The position numbers and the translations under genes are program-made. Shown one piece after another: positions 1 through 4,100 of a stretch of 5,657 bases of DNA; position 1 is the first letter of the stretch, and each line of letters starts with the position of its first letter. A model generated the notes under the pieces. That model ran no database searches. It was not told the origin of the DNA and was given only the letters and a program-made list of their open reading frames with translations. The stretch covers positions 1-5,657 of the forward strand of contig CALBJW010000081.1 in assembly GCA_937893145.1 (NCBI GenBank), in the 5' to 3' direction. The stretch is from an uncultured Prevotellaceae bacterium (GTDB lineage: Bacteria; Bacteroidota; Bacteroidia; Bacteroidales; Bacteroidaceae).

Positions 1-91
1 CCCCCCCCAGCCCCCCCCCGCCCCCCTTCCCCCACATCCTCCCCCCCCCCCTTTTAAGGGGAGGGGCAGGGGGAGGGTCTTTAGTGTCTTC
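1..91. repeat. C-tract/G-tract gene-end block
   Basis: Positions 1-51 are almost pure C (runs of 8, 9, 6, 5 and 11 C), interrupted by a CACATCCT segment at 33-40. TTTTAA follows at 52-57, then G-runs at 58-61, 63-66, 69-73 and 75-77, then TCTTTA ending at 83. C48-51 can pair with G58-61. The block starts 8 nt beyond the lipoprotein stop codon, so in that mRNA it forms a C-rich, hairpin, G-rich tail. It lacks a good U-tract, so a terminator role is unproven. The segment GGGGGAGGGTCTTTA at 69-83 recurs at 4205-4219 beside the ABC gene stop, and CCCACATCCT also recurs there, so this is an interspersed repeat family. Runs this long are prone to sequencing error, so exact C counts should not be trusted. 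Confidence 0.7.
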
Positions 92-1468
92 CTAATACCT
101 CCTCACAATATTTGTACGGAAGTACTGGCAACCATCTTTATAATCATCCCAACGTTCGACAAGCTCCCATTGTATATATGAACCATCGCGAATAACCTTC
201 AAGACACCCATGTTATAGTTATCGTGGAAAGCCTGAGCCTCGTTAGTCACTACAGCACGATTGTATATCATGTTGTACTTAACACCCAAATAACTTGTTT
301 TCGTGTTCCTACAACCATTGTTGAGAGGCATCACATGGCGCATACCATCAGTCAAGATGCTGCATTCGAAACCAGCCTGCTTCATGATCTCTTCGAAAGT
401 GAGCTTCTCACCCTCTGCACGATCAGCATTGTAGTAGTTGTAGATAGCCTTAGCCTCAGACTCAGAAAGCATGTTTTGCTTCACATCAACATCCTTCATG
501 TTCTCTTCACCATACATGAACCCATCACAAGTAAATCTCTTTCCGTCTGGCATCCAAGAATGGTTCTTCATGTCGCGGATAGTGAGGTTCTTGTTGAACA
601 CGATGTGAGCACCCTTAATCTGGCAGACAAGAACATCATTGTGGCGAACCACCTCCGAATTATTCATGTAGTAGTTAACGAACTCAGAGAAAGCATCATT
701 GAGCTTGTCGATAGACTGATTCTTCATGATGAAGTAGTCACGAGCGAGGAGATAACCAGCCACGCCACTGCATACATCATTCAGGCGCATCTGCTCACGC
801 TTCTCATAACCCTGATGCTCCCAAGCACAGCTCTCTGACATCCAGTAGTCATACACATCCATAGCATGGTGATTATTCATAGGCTTGATGATTTCTCTCA
901 GATATTCGTAAACAGCACTTGGAGCACTACCACCATTTACCACATGCGAAGCCCATCCCTCAAGAACATGCTCAGGCAAACCCTGCTTGTTGAGCGAGAG
1001 AGCACTGCAGTAAGTGCCGAAAGTAGCCATGTTGAACGACTTCATGCAGTGGAACTTCCTCAAGTAGTCATTATAAGTGCGTACCATATCCTCATTGCTG
1101 CAGTTCTTCTGAAGCATATCCATCATGCCAATCACCTCCTGCTGCTGCTCACACATGTCCTTGAGCTCATCCATCACATCGCTGCTTGTAGCCATGAGAC
1201 GCATACCAGCACTTTCCTCATTACCTACAGAAGCCATGCACGAAGTCACGCAATTAATCAAATTCACACTTGGATTGCTCGAAAACGCAGCACGAGTAGT
1301 GAGACGACCACCACAGTCCATATCATTAACACTGAATTTCATGTCATTCTGTTCTGCCATTCTACCAGACTGCATCACATCATCGCTATCATCCTGACAG
1401 CTTGTGAAACCGAAAACAGAAGTGATTGCCATAGCCACGATGGCGAGAGTTGAGTAGTACTTTTTCAT
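92..1468 (-). CDS. cysteine-rich lipoprotein of unknown function
   Basis: A 458-residue ORF not recognised as any named family. The N-terminus is a type II signal peptide: MKKYY, a hydrophobic stretch over residues 8-20, and lipobox FTSC with C24 as the lipidated residue. The residues after it, QDDSDD, are acidic. In Bacteroidetes such a sequence marks lipoproteins sent to the outer face of the outer membrane, so surface exposure is a reasonable inference. The mature part has 14 further cysteines (52, 73, 77, 106, 123, 141, 154, 214, 233, 282, 314, 369, 386, 447), many methionines, and a helical-looking middle (about 95-265). No repeat or catalytic motif was found. The start at 1466-1468 is the only one that supplies the signal peptide. 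The sequence before it is A-rich with no clear Shine-Dalgarno, as is common in this phylum. It appears monocistronic, with a probable long leader (see 1742-1770). Confidence 0.85.
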   Translation of the reverse strand: MKKYYSTLAIVAMAITSVFGFTSCQDDSDDVMQSGRMAEQNDMKFSVNDMDCGGRLTTRAAFSSNPSVNLINCVTSCMASVGNEESAGMRLMATSSDVMDELKDMCEQQQEVIGMMDMLQKNCSNEDMVRTYNDYLRKFHCMKSFNMATFGTYCSALSLNKQGLPEHVLEGWASHVVNGGSAPSAVYEYLREIIKPMNNHHAMDVYDYWMSESCAWEHQGYEKREQMRLNDVCSGVAGYLLARDYFIMKNQSIDKLNDAFSEFVNYYMNNSEVVRHNDVLVCQIKGAHIVFNKNLTIRDMKNHSWMPDGKRFTCDGFMYGEENMKDVDVKQNMLSESEAKAIYNYYNADRAEGEKLTFEEIMKQAGFECSILTDGMRHVMPLNNGCRNTKTSYLGVKYNMIYNRAVVTNEAQAFHDNYNMGVLKVIRDGSYIQWELVERWDDYKDGCQYFRTNIVRRY

Positions 1469-1490
1469 AATCTTTTAGTTTTTTTTTAGG

Positions 1491-1528
1491 CCCCCCGCCC
1501 CCAAAGGGGGAGGCTATCCAGATGGATA
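1491..1528 (-). repeat. G/C hairpins in the lipoprotein leader
   Basis: CCCCC at 1498-1502 and GGGGG at 1506-1510 pair around AAA. Flanking CC/GG can extend the stem past one G/A mismatch. A second hairpin, TATCC-AGAT-GGATA, follows at 1515-1528. Both would lie in the 5' untranslated RNA of the lipoprotein gene, the first ending about 25-30 nt before its ATG. They resemble the G/C blocks at 1-91 and 4101-4216, so they may be repeat-derived rather than a regulator. Confidence 0.5.
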
Positions 1529-1610
1529 CGGGAGGAATTGTTAATACTTTTTGTTTATTATTTATTTGAATTGTTTTTGTTTTTTATAAATTTGTCTATT
1601 TGCTTGTCAA

Positions 1611-1722
1611 GTAACGAAGTGTTTCGTAACGAAGTGTTTCGTAATGAAATGTTTCGTAAGCTTTAGCTGTTTCGTAGCGTCAGCGTTTCGTAAGCTTTAG
1701 CTGTTTCGTAGCGAAGCGCTTC
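1611..1722. repeat. seven-unit tandem repeat ending in GTTTC
   Basis: Seven consecutive units begin GTA and end in TTC, six of them in GTTTC: 1611-1625, 1626-1640, 1641-1655 (15 nt each), 1656-1673 (18), 1674-1689 (16), 1690-1707 (18) and 1708-1722 (15). The first two are identical (GTAACGAAGTGTTTC). The fourth and sixth are identical (GTAAGCTTTAGCTGTTTC). Unit junctions can fold as TTCG-TAA-CGAA or TTCG-TAG-CGAA, and some unit interiors are self-complementary (AGCTTTAGCT, CGAAGCGCTTCG). The last palindrome (1712-1723) runs into seven T (1724-1730), so on the plus strand it looks like a small terminator, but no plus-strand gene leads into it. If the promoter call at 1742-1770 is right, the array is transcribed in the lipoprotein leader. 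Confidence 0.85.
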
Positions 1723-1741
1723 GTTTTTTTCCTTCACGCTG

Positions 1742-1770
1742 CAAATTTACCCCATCTTCCCCACACCCAA
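1742..1770 (-). promoter_or_regulatory. candidate Bacteroidetes promoter for the lipoprotein gene
   Basis: On the minus strand, TAAATTTG (1749 to 1742) fits the Bacteroidetes -7 box TAnnTTTG and is followed by C, as often seen. A weaker -33 box, GTTGGG (TTG at 1770-1768), lies 18 nt upstream. Transcription would begin near 1735-1738, giving a leader of about 270 nt that contains the GTTTC array and the G/C hairpins. No closer CAAAnnTA match was seen between 1469 and 1741. Confidence 0.5.
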
Positions 1771-1788
1771 CGCACTCATTATGAAAAC

Positions 1789-1827
1789 AAAACGTACAAA
1801 TTGTGAACTTCACAACCTGTACGTTTT
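1789..1827. promoter_or_regulatory. 39-bp dyad, orphan terminator or operator
   Basis: AAAACGTACA (1789-1798) pairs with TGTACGTTTT (1818-1827), and inside it TTGTGAA (1801-1807) pairs with TTCACAA (1809-1815) around C1808. Only the AA/CC step breaks the symmetry. T-rich sequence follows on both strands (TTTTATT on plus; TTTTGTTTTC on minus), so a bidirectional terminator is possible, but no gene is seen reading into it from either side. The right arm is repeated as TGTACGTATT at 1838-1847, exactly 20 bp on, which would also suit a regulator binding two sites on one face of the helix. It lies just upstream of the candidate lipoprotein promoter. Confidence 0.55.
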
Positions 1828-1852
1828 ATTCTCGAAATGTACGTATTTTGAG

Positions 1853-1890
1853 GTTTATTGGTTTATATGTTTATGGGTTTATATGTTTAT
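1853..1890. repeat. 8-bp tandem array A (GTTTATNN)
   Basis: Units start at 1853, 1861, 1869, 1877 and 1885: GTTTATTG, GTTTATAT, GTTTATGG, GTTTATAT and a final GTTTAT. The first six bases are invariant and the last two vary. The same array type occurs at 2579-2618 and 3622-3653. This one directly abuts the long palindrome that begins at 1894. Confidence 0.85.
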
Positions 1891-1893
1891 TTC

Positions 1894-2251
1894 TCACGCA
1901 GAGCCGCAGAGGGCGCGGACGTTGCACCTTGCTTCTGTTTGTTCTTTATCTCCCACAGAGGCACAAAGCTCTCAGAGATTTTTCAAGTCTGTTTAGCGAG
2001 AGCCCACAGGCTTTGGTGCTTCGCACTTCGCAACAGAGGCCACAGAGAAGCCTCCGGACAGCATCTCAAGCACTCTGCTTAAATACTATCCGGAGGCTCC
2101 TCTGTGAACTCCTTTGCGTAGCTCGGAACGAGCCGAAGCCTGTGCCCTCCAATAACGCTGCCTGAATAAAAACCTTTGTGTTCTCTGTGCCTCTGTGGGA
2201 GACCAAATCCCACCAAGTGCAACCCTCTGCGACCTCTGCGGCTCTGCGTGA
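1894..2251. repeat. 358-bp imperfect palindrome P1
   Basis: The element is an inverted repeat centred near 2074. Matching arms, outermost to innermost: 1894-1912 with 2233-2251 (19 of 19); TTGCAC 1922-1927 with 2217-2222; 1949-1968 with 2183-2202 (19 of 20); the CACAGGCTT region near 2005-2014 with AAGCCTGTG near 2135-2143; 2041-2061 with 2086-2106 (19 of 21); and an apex hairpin AAGCA-CTC-TGCTT at 2068-2080. All pairs share nearly the same centre, so it is one long folded-back element rather than scattered repeats. The CGCAGAG/CACAGAG wording is a known kind of low-complexity intergenic repeat in several bacterial phyla. Open frames inside it change meaning across the symmetry and lack coding features. 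It fills most of a gap of nearly 900 nt without genes. Confidence 0.85.
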
Positions 2252-2297
2252 TATAAAAAACATCATCAATCATCCCTCAATTAAATTCCTCTACTCC

Positions 2298-2341
2298 CCA
2301 AACACAAAACATCCGCAAGAATGCTCACATTCCTGCGGATG
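2298..2341 (-). terminator. intrinsic terminator of the 51-aa gene
   Basis: On the minus strand an 8-bp stem (2334-2341 with 2310-2317), one A/C mismatch, a 5-bp stem (2328-2332 with 2319-2323) and a 4-nt loop are followed by TTTTGTGTTTGG. The hairpin begins 13 nt after the TAA at 2355-2357, the expected place for a terminator of that gene. Confidence 0.8.
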
Positions 2342-2354
2342 TTGTCAATATCTA

Positions 2355-2510
2355 TTAGTTGGCGTTCTGATAGAGAAGACGGAGCTCCTGATGCATTTTT
2401 TGCATTTTCTCCACTTCTTCTTCTGCATTCAGATGCAAAGATTTCGATTGGGCAATTTTTCGTAAGCATCGTTCTACGCTTTCTTTATGAAACTGGTTGA
2501 AATATGTCAT
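2355..2510 (-). CDS. small hypothetical protein, 51 aa
   Basis: I do not recognise this protein. It is charged and probably mostly helical: FHKESVERCLRKIAQ near residues 7-21 and an acidic EEEVEKMQKM stretch near 30-39 that could form a short coiled coil. It has one cysteine (C15), no signal peptide and no membrane segment. The frame stays open upstream, with other ATGs at 2547-2549 (64 aa) and 2565-2567 (70 aa). Both lie at or upstream of the predicted -7 box (2537-2544), so a transcript starting near 2530 could only use the ATG at 2508-2510. No strong Shine-Dalgarno is visible. A matching promoter and terminator bracket the frame, which is the main reason to call it real. It occupies the same place relative to repeats as the toxin-antitoxin operon, so an accessory role is possible but unproven. 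Confidence 0.55.
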   Translation of the reverse strand: MTYFNQFHKESVERCLRKIAQSKSLHLNAEEEVEKMQKMHQELRLLYQNAN

Positions 2511-2536
2511 ATCAATATGATTTTGATTTTCGCGTG

Positions 2537-2568
2537 CAAAAATACGCATCTTTTCCCAAACCTCCAAA
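2537..2568 (-). promoter_or_regulatory. promoter of the 51-aa gene
   Basis: On the minus strand the -33 box is TTTG (2568-2565), then 20 nt, then the -7 box TATTTTTG (2544-2537), followed by CA. This is a full match to the Bacteroidetes TTTG/TAnnTTTG pattern. The -33 box lies in AAAGTTTGGAGGT, which is shared with the antitoxin promoter at 3580-3611 and forms the edge of the duplicated repeat block. Confidence 0.75.
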
Positions 2569-2578
2569 CTTTTTCACA

Positions 2579-2618
2579 GTTTATGTGTTTATATGTTTAT
2601 GAGTTTATGAGTTTATAG
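2579..2618. repeat. 8-bp tandem array B (GTTTATNN)
   Basis: Five units begin at 2579, 2587, 2595, 2603 and 2611: GTTTATGT, GTTTATAT, GTTTATGA, GTTTATGA and GTTTATAG. The next bases, GTTAGAAG, start the hairpin triplet. It lies just upstream of the -33 box of the 51-aa gene. Confidence 0.85.
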
Positions 2619-2675
2619 GTTAGAAGCCTTACGGCTTGGTTAGTCGCTACGCGAGGTTAGAAGCCTAACGGCTTG
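2619..2675. repeat. mini-hairpin triplet, copy 1
   Basis: Three GTTAG-led units: GTTAGAAGCCTTACGGCTTG (2619-2638), GTTAGTCGCTACGCGAG (2639-2655) and GTTAGAAGCCTAACGGCTTG (2656-2675). Each can fold on itself (AAGCC/GGCTT or TCGC/GCGA). Compared with the copy at 3654-3710, differences fall in the loops (TAC versus GAT; TAAC versus TTAC) and the arms are unchanged. Confidence 0.8.
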
Positions 2676-2691
2676 GTTAAAGATTTTTCTC

Positions 2692-2914
2692 AGGATGTTT
2701 GTTAGGATGTCGAGGAGCAAAGCGACGATCCCCCAAAAATCCCCTTCCGAAAAGCGAGGTACTCGAGCGCATTTTAGTAAGGATGTTTATTTTGGATTTT
2801 AATCCACATGATAATCTTCAACTAAAATCTCAAAAGAAAATGCGCTCGAGTACCTCGCTTCTTATGAGCGTTTTCCAAAGGGATCGCTTCGCTCGAAATC
2901 CTAACAAACATCCT
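2692..2914. repeat. 223-bp palindrome P2
   Basis: The outer arm 2692-2708 pairs perfectly with 2898-2914 (17 of 17), and the core arm 2752-2775 pairs perfectly with 2837-2860 (24 of 24, containing CTCGAG). Between them the GAGGAGCAAAGCGACGATCC segment at 2713-2732 pairs imperfectly with GGATCGCTTCGCTCG at 2881-2895. The loop is about 61 nt. The arms are shared with the palindrome at 3720-4098. A 76-codon plus-strand frame at 2699-2929 lies wholly inside and looks like a by-product of the repeat. Confidence 0.85.
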
Positions 2915-2930
2915 AATAAACATCCTTAAC

Positions 2931-2990
2931 AGCACCATCCGGTGTGACTCCCTCTAAGTACTCTACTTCTGAACTACCCGGAGGCTTATT
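2931..2990. repeat. diverged copy of the P1 apex module
   Basis: CTCTAAGTACTCTACTT followed by ACTACCCGGAGGCT (within 2953-2986) is recognisably the same as TCTCAAGCACTCTGCTT followed by CTATCCGGAGGCT at the centre of P1 (2064-2098). The apex hairpin is kept: AAGTA-CTC-TACTT here (2956-2968) and AAGCA-CTC-TGCTT there (2068-2080). One base pair is exchanged on both sides of the stem. The rest of P1 is not visible here. Confidence 0.65.
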
Positions 2991-2997
2991 ATTCAAT

Positions 2998-3049
2998 AAA
3001 AAATGCACGACAAAGCAGCAAGCTATTCCACCATGCCAAGTGTCGTGCA
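2998..3049 (-). terminator. intrinsic terminator of the toxin-antitoxin operon
   Basis: A perfect 9-bp stem, TGCACGACA (3004-3012) with TGTCGTGCA (3041-3049), is followed on the minus strand by six U (A2998-3003) and more A/T sequence. The loop is 28 nt, long for an intrinsic terminator. It lies about 107 nt past the toxin-remnant stop, the only minus-strand transcript reaching it. The stretch between them (3050-3155) shows no gene, only three TCAAATG copies at 3071, 3090 and 3100. Confidence 0.65.
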
Positions 3050-3155
3050 CTTTCTATTGACAAAAAAAACTCAAATGAAAGCGAAGCGTTCAAATGTCCT
3101 CAAATGGATGCATGAAATATCGCCATCTGAGTCCATCAACCACTTCGTTTACATC

Positions 3156-3305
3156 TTACATTTCTTTTATCAAACTAATGATATATGAGTTTGAAACATT
3201 ATCTATCTCGCTCTTGTCATAGATAGTCAAAAGAGTTACATATTTCTTTGCAAGTCGTTTGGCTCTACGGTCAAATTCTGGGACCGTCTTGATACATACA
3301 TTCAT
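3156..3305 (-). pseudogene. RelE-family toxin with internal in-frame deletion
   Basis: ATG at 3303-3305 opens a 49-codon frame ending in TAA at 3156-3158. Residues 1-22 (MNVCIKTVPEFDRRAKRLAKKY) read as the start of a Bacteroidetes RelE/ParE-type toxin. Residues 23-49, with LLTIYDKSE near 25-33 and SYIISLIKEM at the end, read as its C-terminus. Such toxins are about 90-110 residues and carry a basic, glycine-rich core (typically an ASKGKGKSGGAR-like stretch) between these parts. That middle is absent, yet the two ends are joined in frame. Family members normally inhibit growth by acting on ribosome-bound mRNA. This product lacks most of the fold and is very probably inactive. The start is 13 nt after the antitoxin stop, the usual antitoxin-then-toxin order in one transcript. 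Family assignment rests on remembered family sequence, not a search. A sequencing or assembly deletion is less likely because the frame is kept. Confidence 0.75.
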
Positions 3306-3318
3306 TGCACCAAGAGGA

Positions 3319-3555
3319 TTACAACACGTCCAACAATTCCTCTACAGGACGTGCCTGATTATTCTTCAACTCTCTAAAAGCCTGTTCAAGAGTCAATTTT
3401 ACCATCTTTTCCTGACGAGCTTTTTCCACATCCTCCGCATAAGCCTCAATGATGTACTTCGTAAAAGCTCGCTGTACATTTTTCGAGGATGACTGGAAAT
3501 GTGCCATAAGTGCCTCAAAAGGACTCGCAGTAACTGTCATATCTACTGTTTTCAT
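3319..3555 (-). CDS. antitoxin-like protein of a type II TA operon
   Basis: A 78-residue protein, first gene of a two-gene operon with the truncated RelE-type toxin 13 nt downstream. Antitoxins in this position bind and neutralise their toxin through the C-terminal half and often repress their own promoter. Visible features are a short N-terminal strand-like segment (MKTVDMTVTA), a region SPFEALMAHFQSSSKNVQRAFTKYI (11-35) of a kind seen in Bacteroidetes antitoxins paired with RelE toxins, and a long charged helix (about 38-67). The frame extends to a TTG at 3580-3582, but that codon lies inside the -7 box. The ATG at 3553-3555 follows GGAG (3564-3561) by 5 nt and is clearly the start. No frameshift or internal stop is seen. 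With the toxin broken it may survive as a stray antitoxin, or by chance. The antitoxin role is inferred from context and general likeness. Confidence 0.75.
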   Translation of the reverse strand: MKTVDMTVTASPFEALMAHFQSSSKNVQRAFTKYIIEAYAEDVEKARQEKMVKLTLEQAFRELKNNQARPVEELLDVL

Positions 3556-3579
3556 ATATTCTCCAATTATAGATTGCTG

Positions 3580-3611
3580 CAAAAGTACAACAAATTTTCA
3601 ATACCTCCAAA
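3580..3611 (-). promoter_or_regulatory. promoter of the toxin-antitoxin operon
   Basis: On the minus strand the -33 box TTTG (3611-3608), a 20-nt spacer and the -7 box TACTTTTG (3587-3580) followed by CA match the Bacteroidetes consensus fully. Transcription should start near 3573-3576, giving a leader of about 20 nt with a GGAG ribosome site. The -33 box and the sequence upstream of it are the same as for the 51-aa gene. Confidence 0.8.
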
Positions 3612-3837
3612 CTTTTTTGCAGTTTATGTGTTTATATGTTTATATGTTTATGGGTTAGAAGCCTTACGGCTTGGTTAGTCGCGATGCGAGGTTAGAAGCC
3701 TTACGGCTTGGTTAAAAGATTTTCGTAAGGATTTTAGTTAAGATGTCGAGGAGCAAAGCGACGATCCCCCCAAAAATCCCCTTCCGAAAAGCGAGGTACT
3801 CGAGCGCATTTTAGTAAGGATGTTTATTTTGGATTTT
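3604..3837. repeat. duplicated repeat block, copy 2
   Basis: Direct repeat of 2561-2800: CCTCCAAAC, 8-bp array, hairpin triplet (3654-3710) and left palindrome arm, ending at GGATTTT. In the triplet the middle unit reads GTTAGTCGCGATGCGAG (3674-3690), and the outer two units are identical to each other. The two copies are 1,043 nt apart and bracket the toxin-antitoxin operon, so recombination between them would delete it. Confidence 0.9.
3622..3653. repeat. 8-bp tandem array C (GTTTATNN)
   Basis: Four units begin at 3622, 3630, 3638 and 3646: GTTTATGT, GTTTATAT, GTTTATAT and GTTTATGG. GTTAGAAG follows, as in array B. The unit number differs by one from array B although the flanks are near-identical, as expected from slippage. 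Confidence 0.85.
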
Positions 3838-4098
3838 TGGTGGATTTTGAGGAGCAAAGCGACGACCTCATATTAATCGCCTCTCTATTTTTGGTTTGAT
3901 TTTCCGTGTCGATTTTAATAATTATAAATCCTTATTCTAAAATCCTTTCCACAAATATTTGAGTTGAATTGGTTGTGGTCGTCGCTTTGCTCCTCAAAAT
4001 CCACTAAAAATCCTTACCAAAATGCGCTCGAGTACCTCGCTTCTTATGAGCCTTTTCCAAAGGGATCGCTTCGCTCGAAATCCGAACCAACATCCTAA
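3720..4098. repeat. 379-bp palindrome P3
   Basis: Shares both arms with P2 but has a longer middle. The core arm 3789-3812 pairs perfectly with 4019-4042 (24 of 24). An extra inner arm, 3841-3867, pairs perfectly with 3977-4003 (27 of 27, containing GAGGAGCAAAGCGACGACC) and is absent from P2. The outer parts around 3745-3767 and 4063-4080 pair imperfectly. The central spacer 3868-3976 is 109 nt of A/T-rich sequence with no gene. A TATTTTTG at 3886-3893 has no -33 partner. P3 and the neighbouring repeats account for the gene-free stretch from 3612 to 4216. Confidence 0.85.
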
Positions 4099-4100
4099 CC

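Larger units (their letters stand above)
2561..2800. repeat. duplicated repeat block, copy 1
   Basis: This 240-nt stretch recurs in the same orientation at 3604-3837 with few differences. In order it contains CCTCCAAAC (carrying the -33 box of the minus-strand gene), an 8-bp array, a mini-hairpin triplet and the left arm of a long palindrome. It ends at GGATTTT, after which the copies diverge. The copies differ in array length (5 versus 4 units) and in a few loop bases. Confidence 0.9.

Noticed and set aside
224..1453. Plus-strand frames opposite the lipoprotein (224-838, 866-1453, 1125-1397)
   Set aside because: They are antisense to a well-supported gene with signal peptide and start, have no recognisable domains or promoters, and are rich in His, Ser and Leu as expected from an antisense reading.
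1611..1722. CRISPR array
   Set aside because: Units are directly contiguous, 15-18 nt long, with no unique spacers and no cas genes. The 8-bp arrays are likewise simple tandem repeats.
1712..1730. Plus-strand intrinsic terminator CGAAGCGCTTCG plus T7
   Set aside because: The stem has at most four pairs with a realistic loop, and no plus-strand gene precedes it. It is better explained as the last unit of the GTTTC array.
1781..2273. Overlapping small frames on both strands within array A and palindrome P1
   Set aside because: They cover repeat DNA, overlap one another in several frames and have no ribosome site or promoter. Open frames are expected from the repeat's composition.
2699..2929. 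Plus-strand 76-codon frame inside palindrome P2
   Set aside because: It coincides with the palindrome, its C-terminus is a repeat product (NPNKHPNKHP), and the equivalent reading is not kept in P3.
3062..3106. A second minus-strand terminator at the A8 run, and the TCAAATG triplet as an operator
   Set aside because: No convincing stem precedes the run, and three short unevenly spaced copies in A/T-rich DNA are weak evidence.
3003..3188. Plus-strand 61-codon frame
   Set aside because: It starts in the stem of the TA terminator and ends within the toxin remnant on the other strand, with no promoter or domain.
3886..3893. Plus-strand -7 box TATTTTTG in the P3 spacer
   Set aside because: There is no TTTG about 20 nt upstream and no gene downstream on that strand before the antisense ABC gene.
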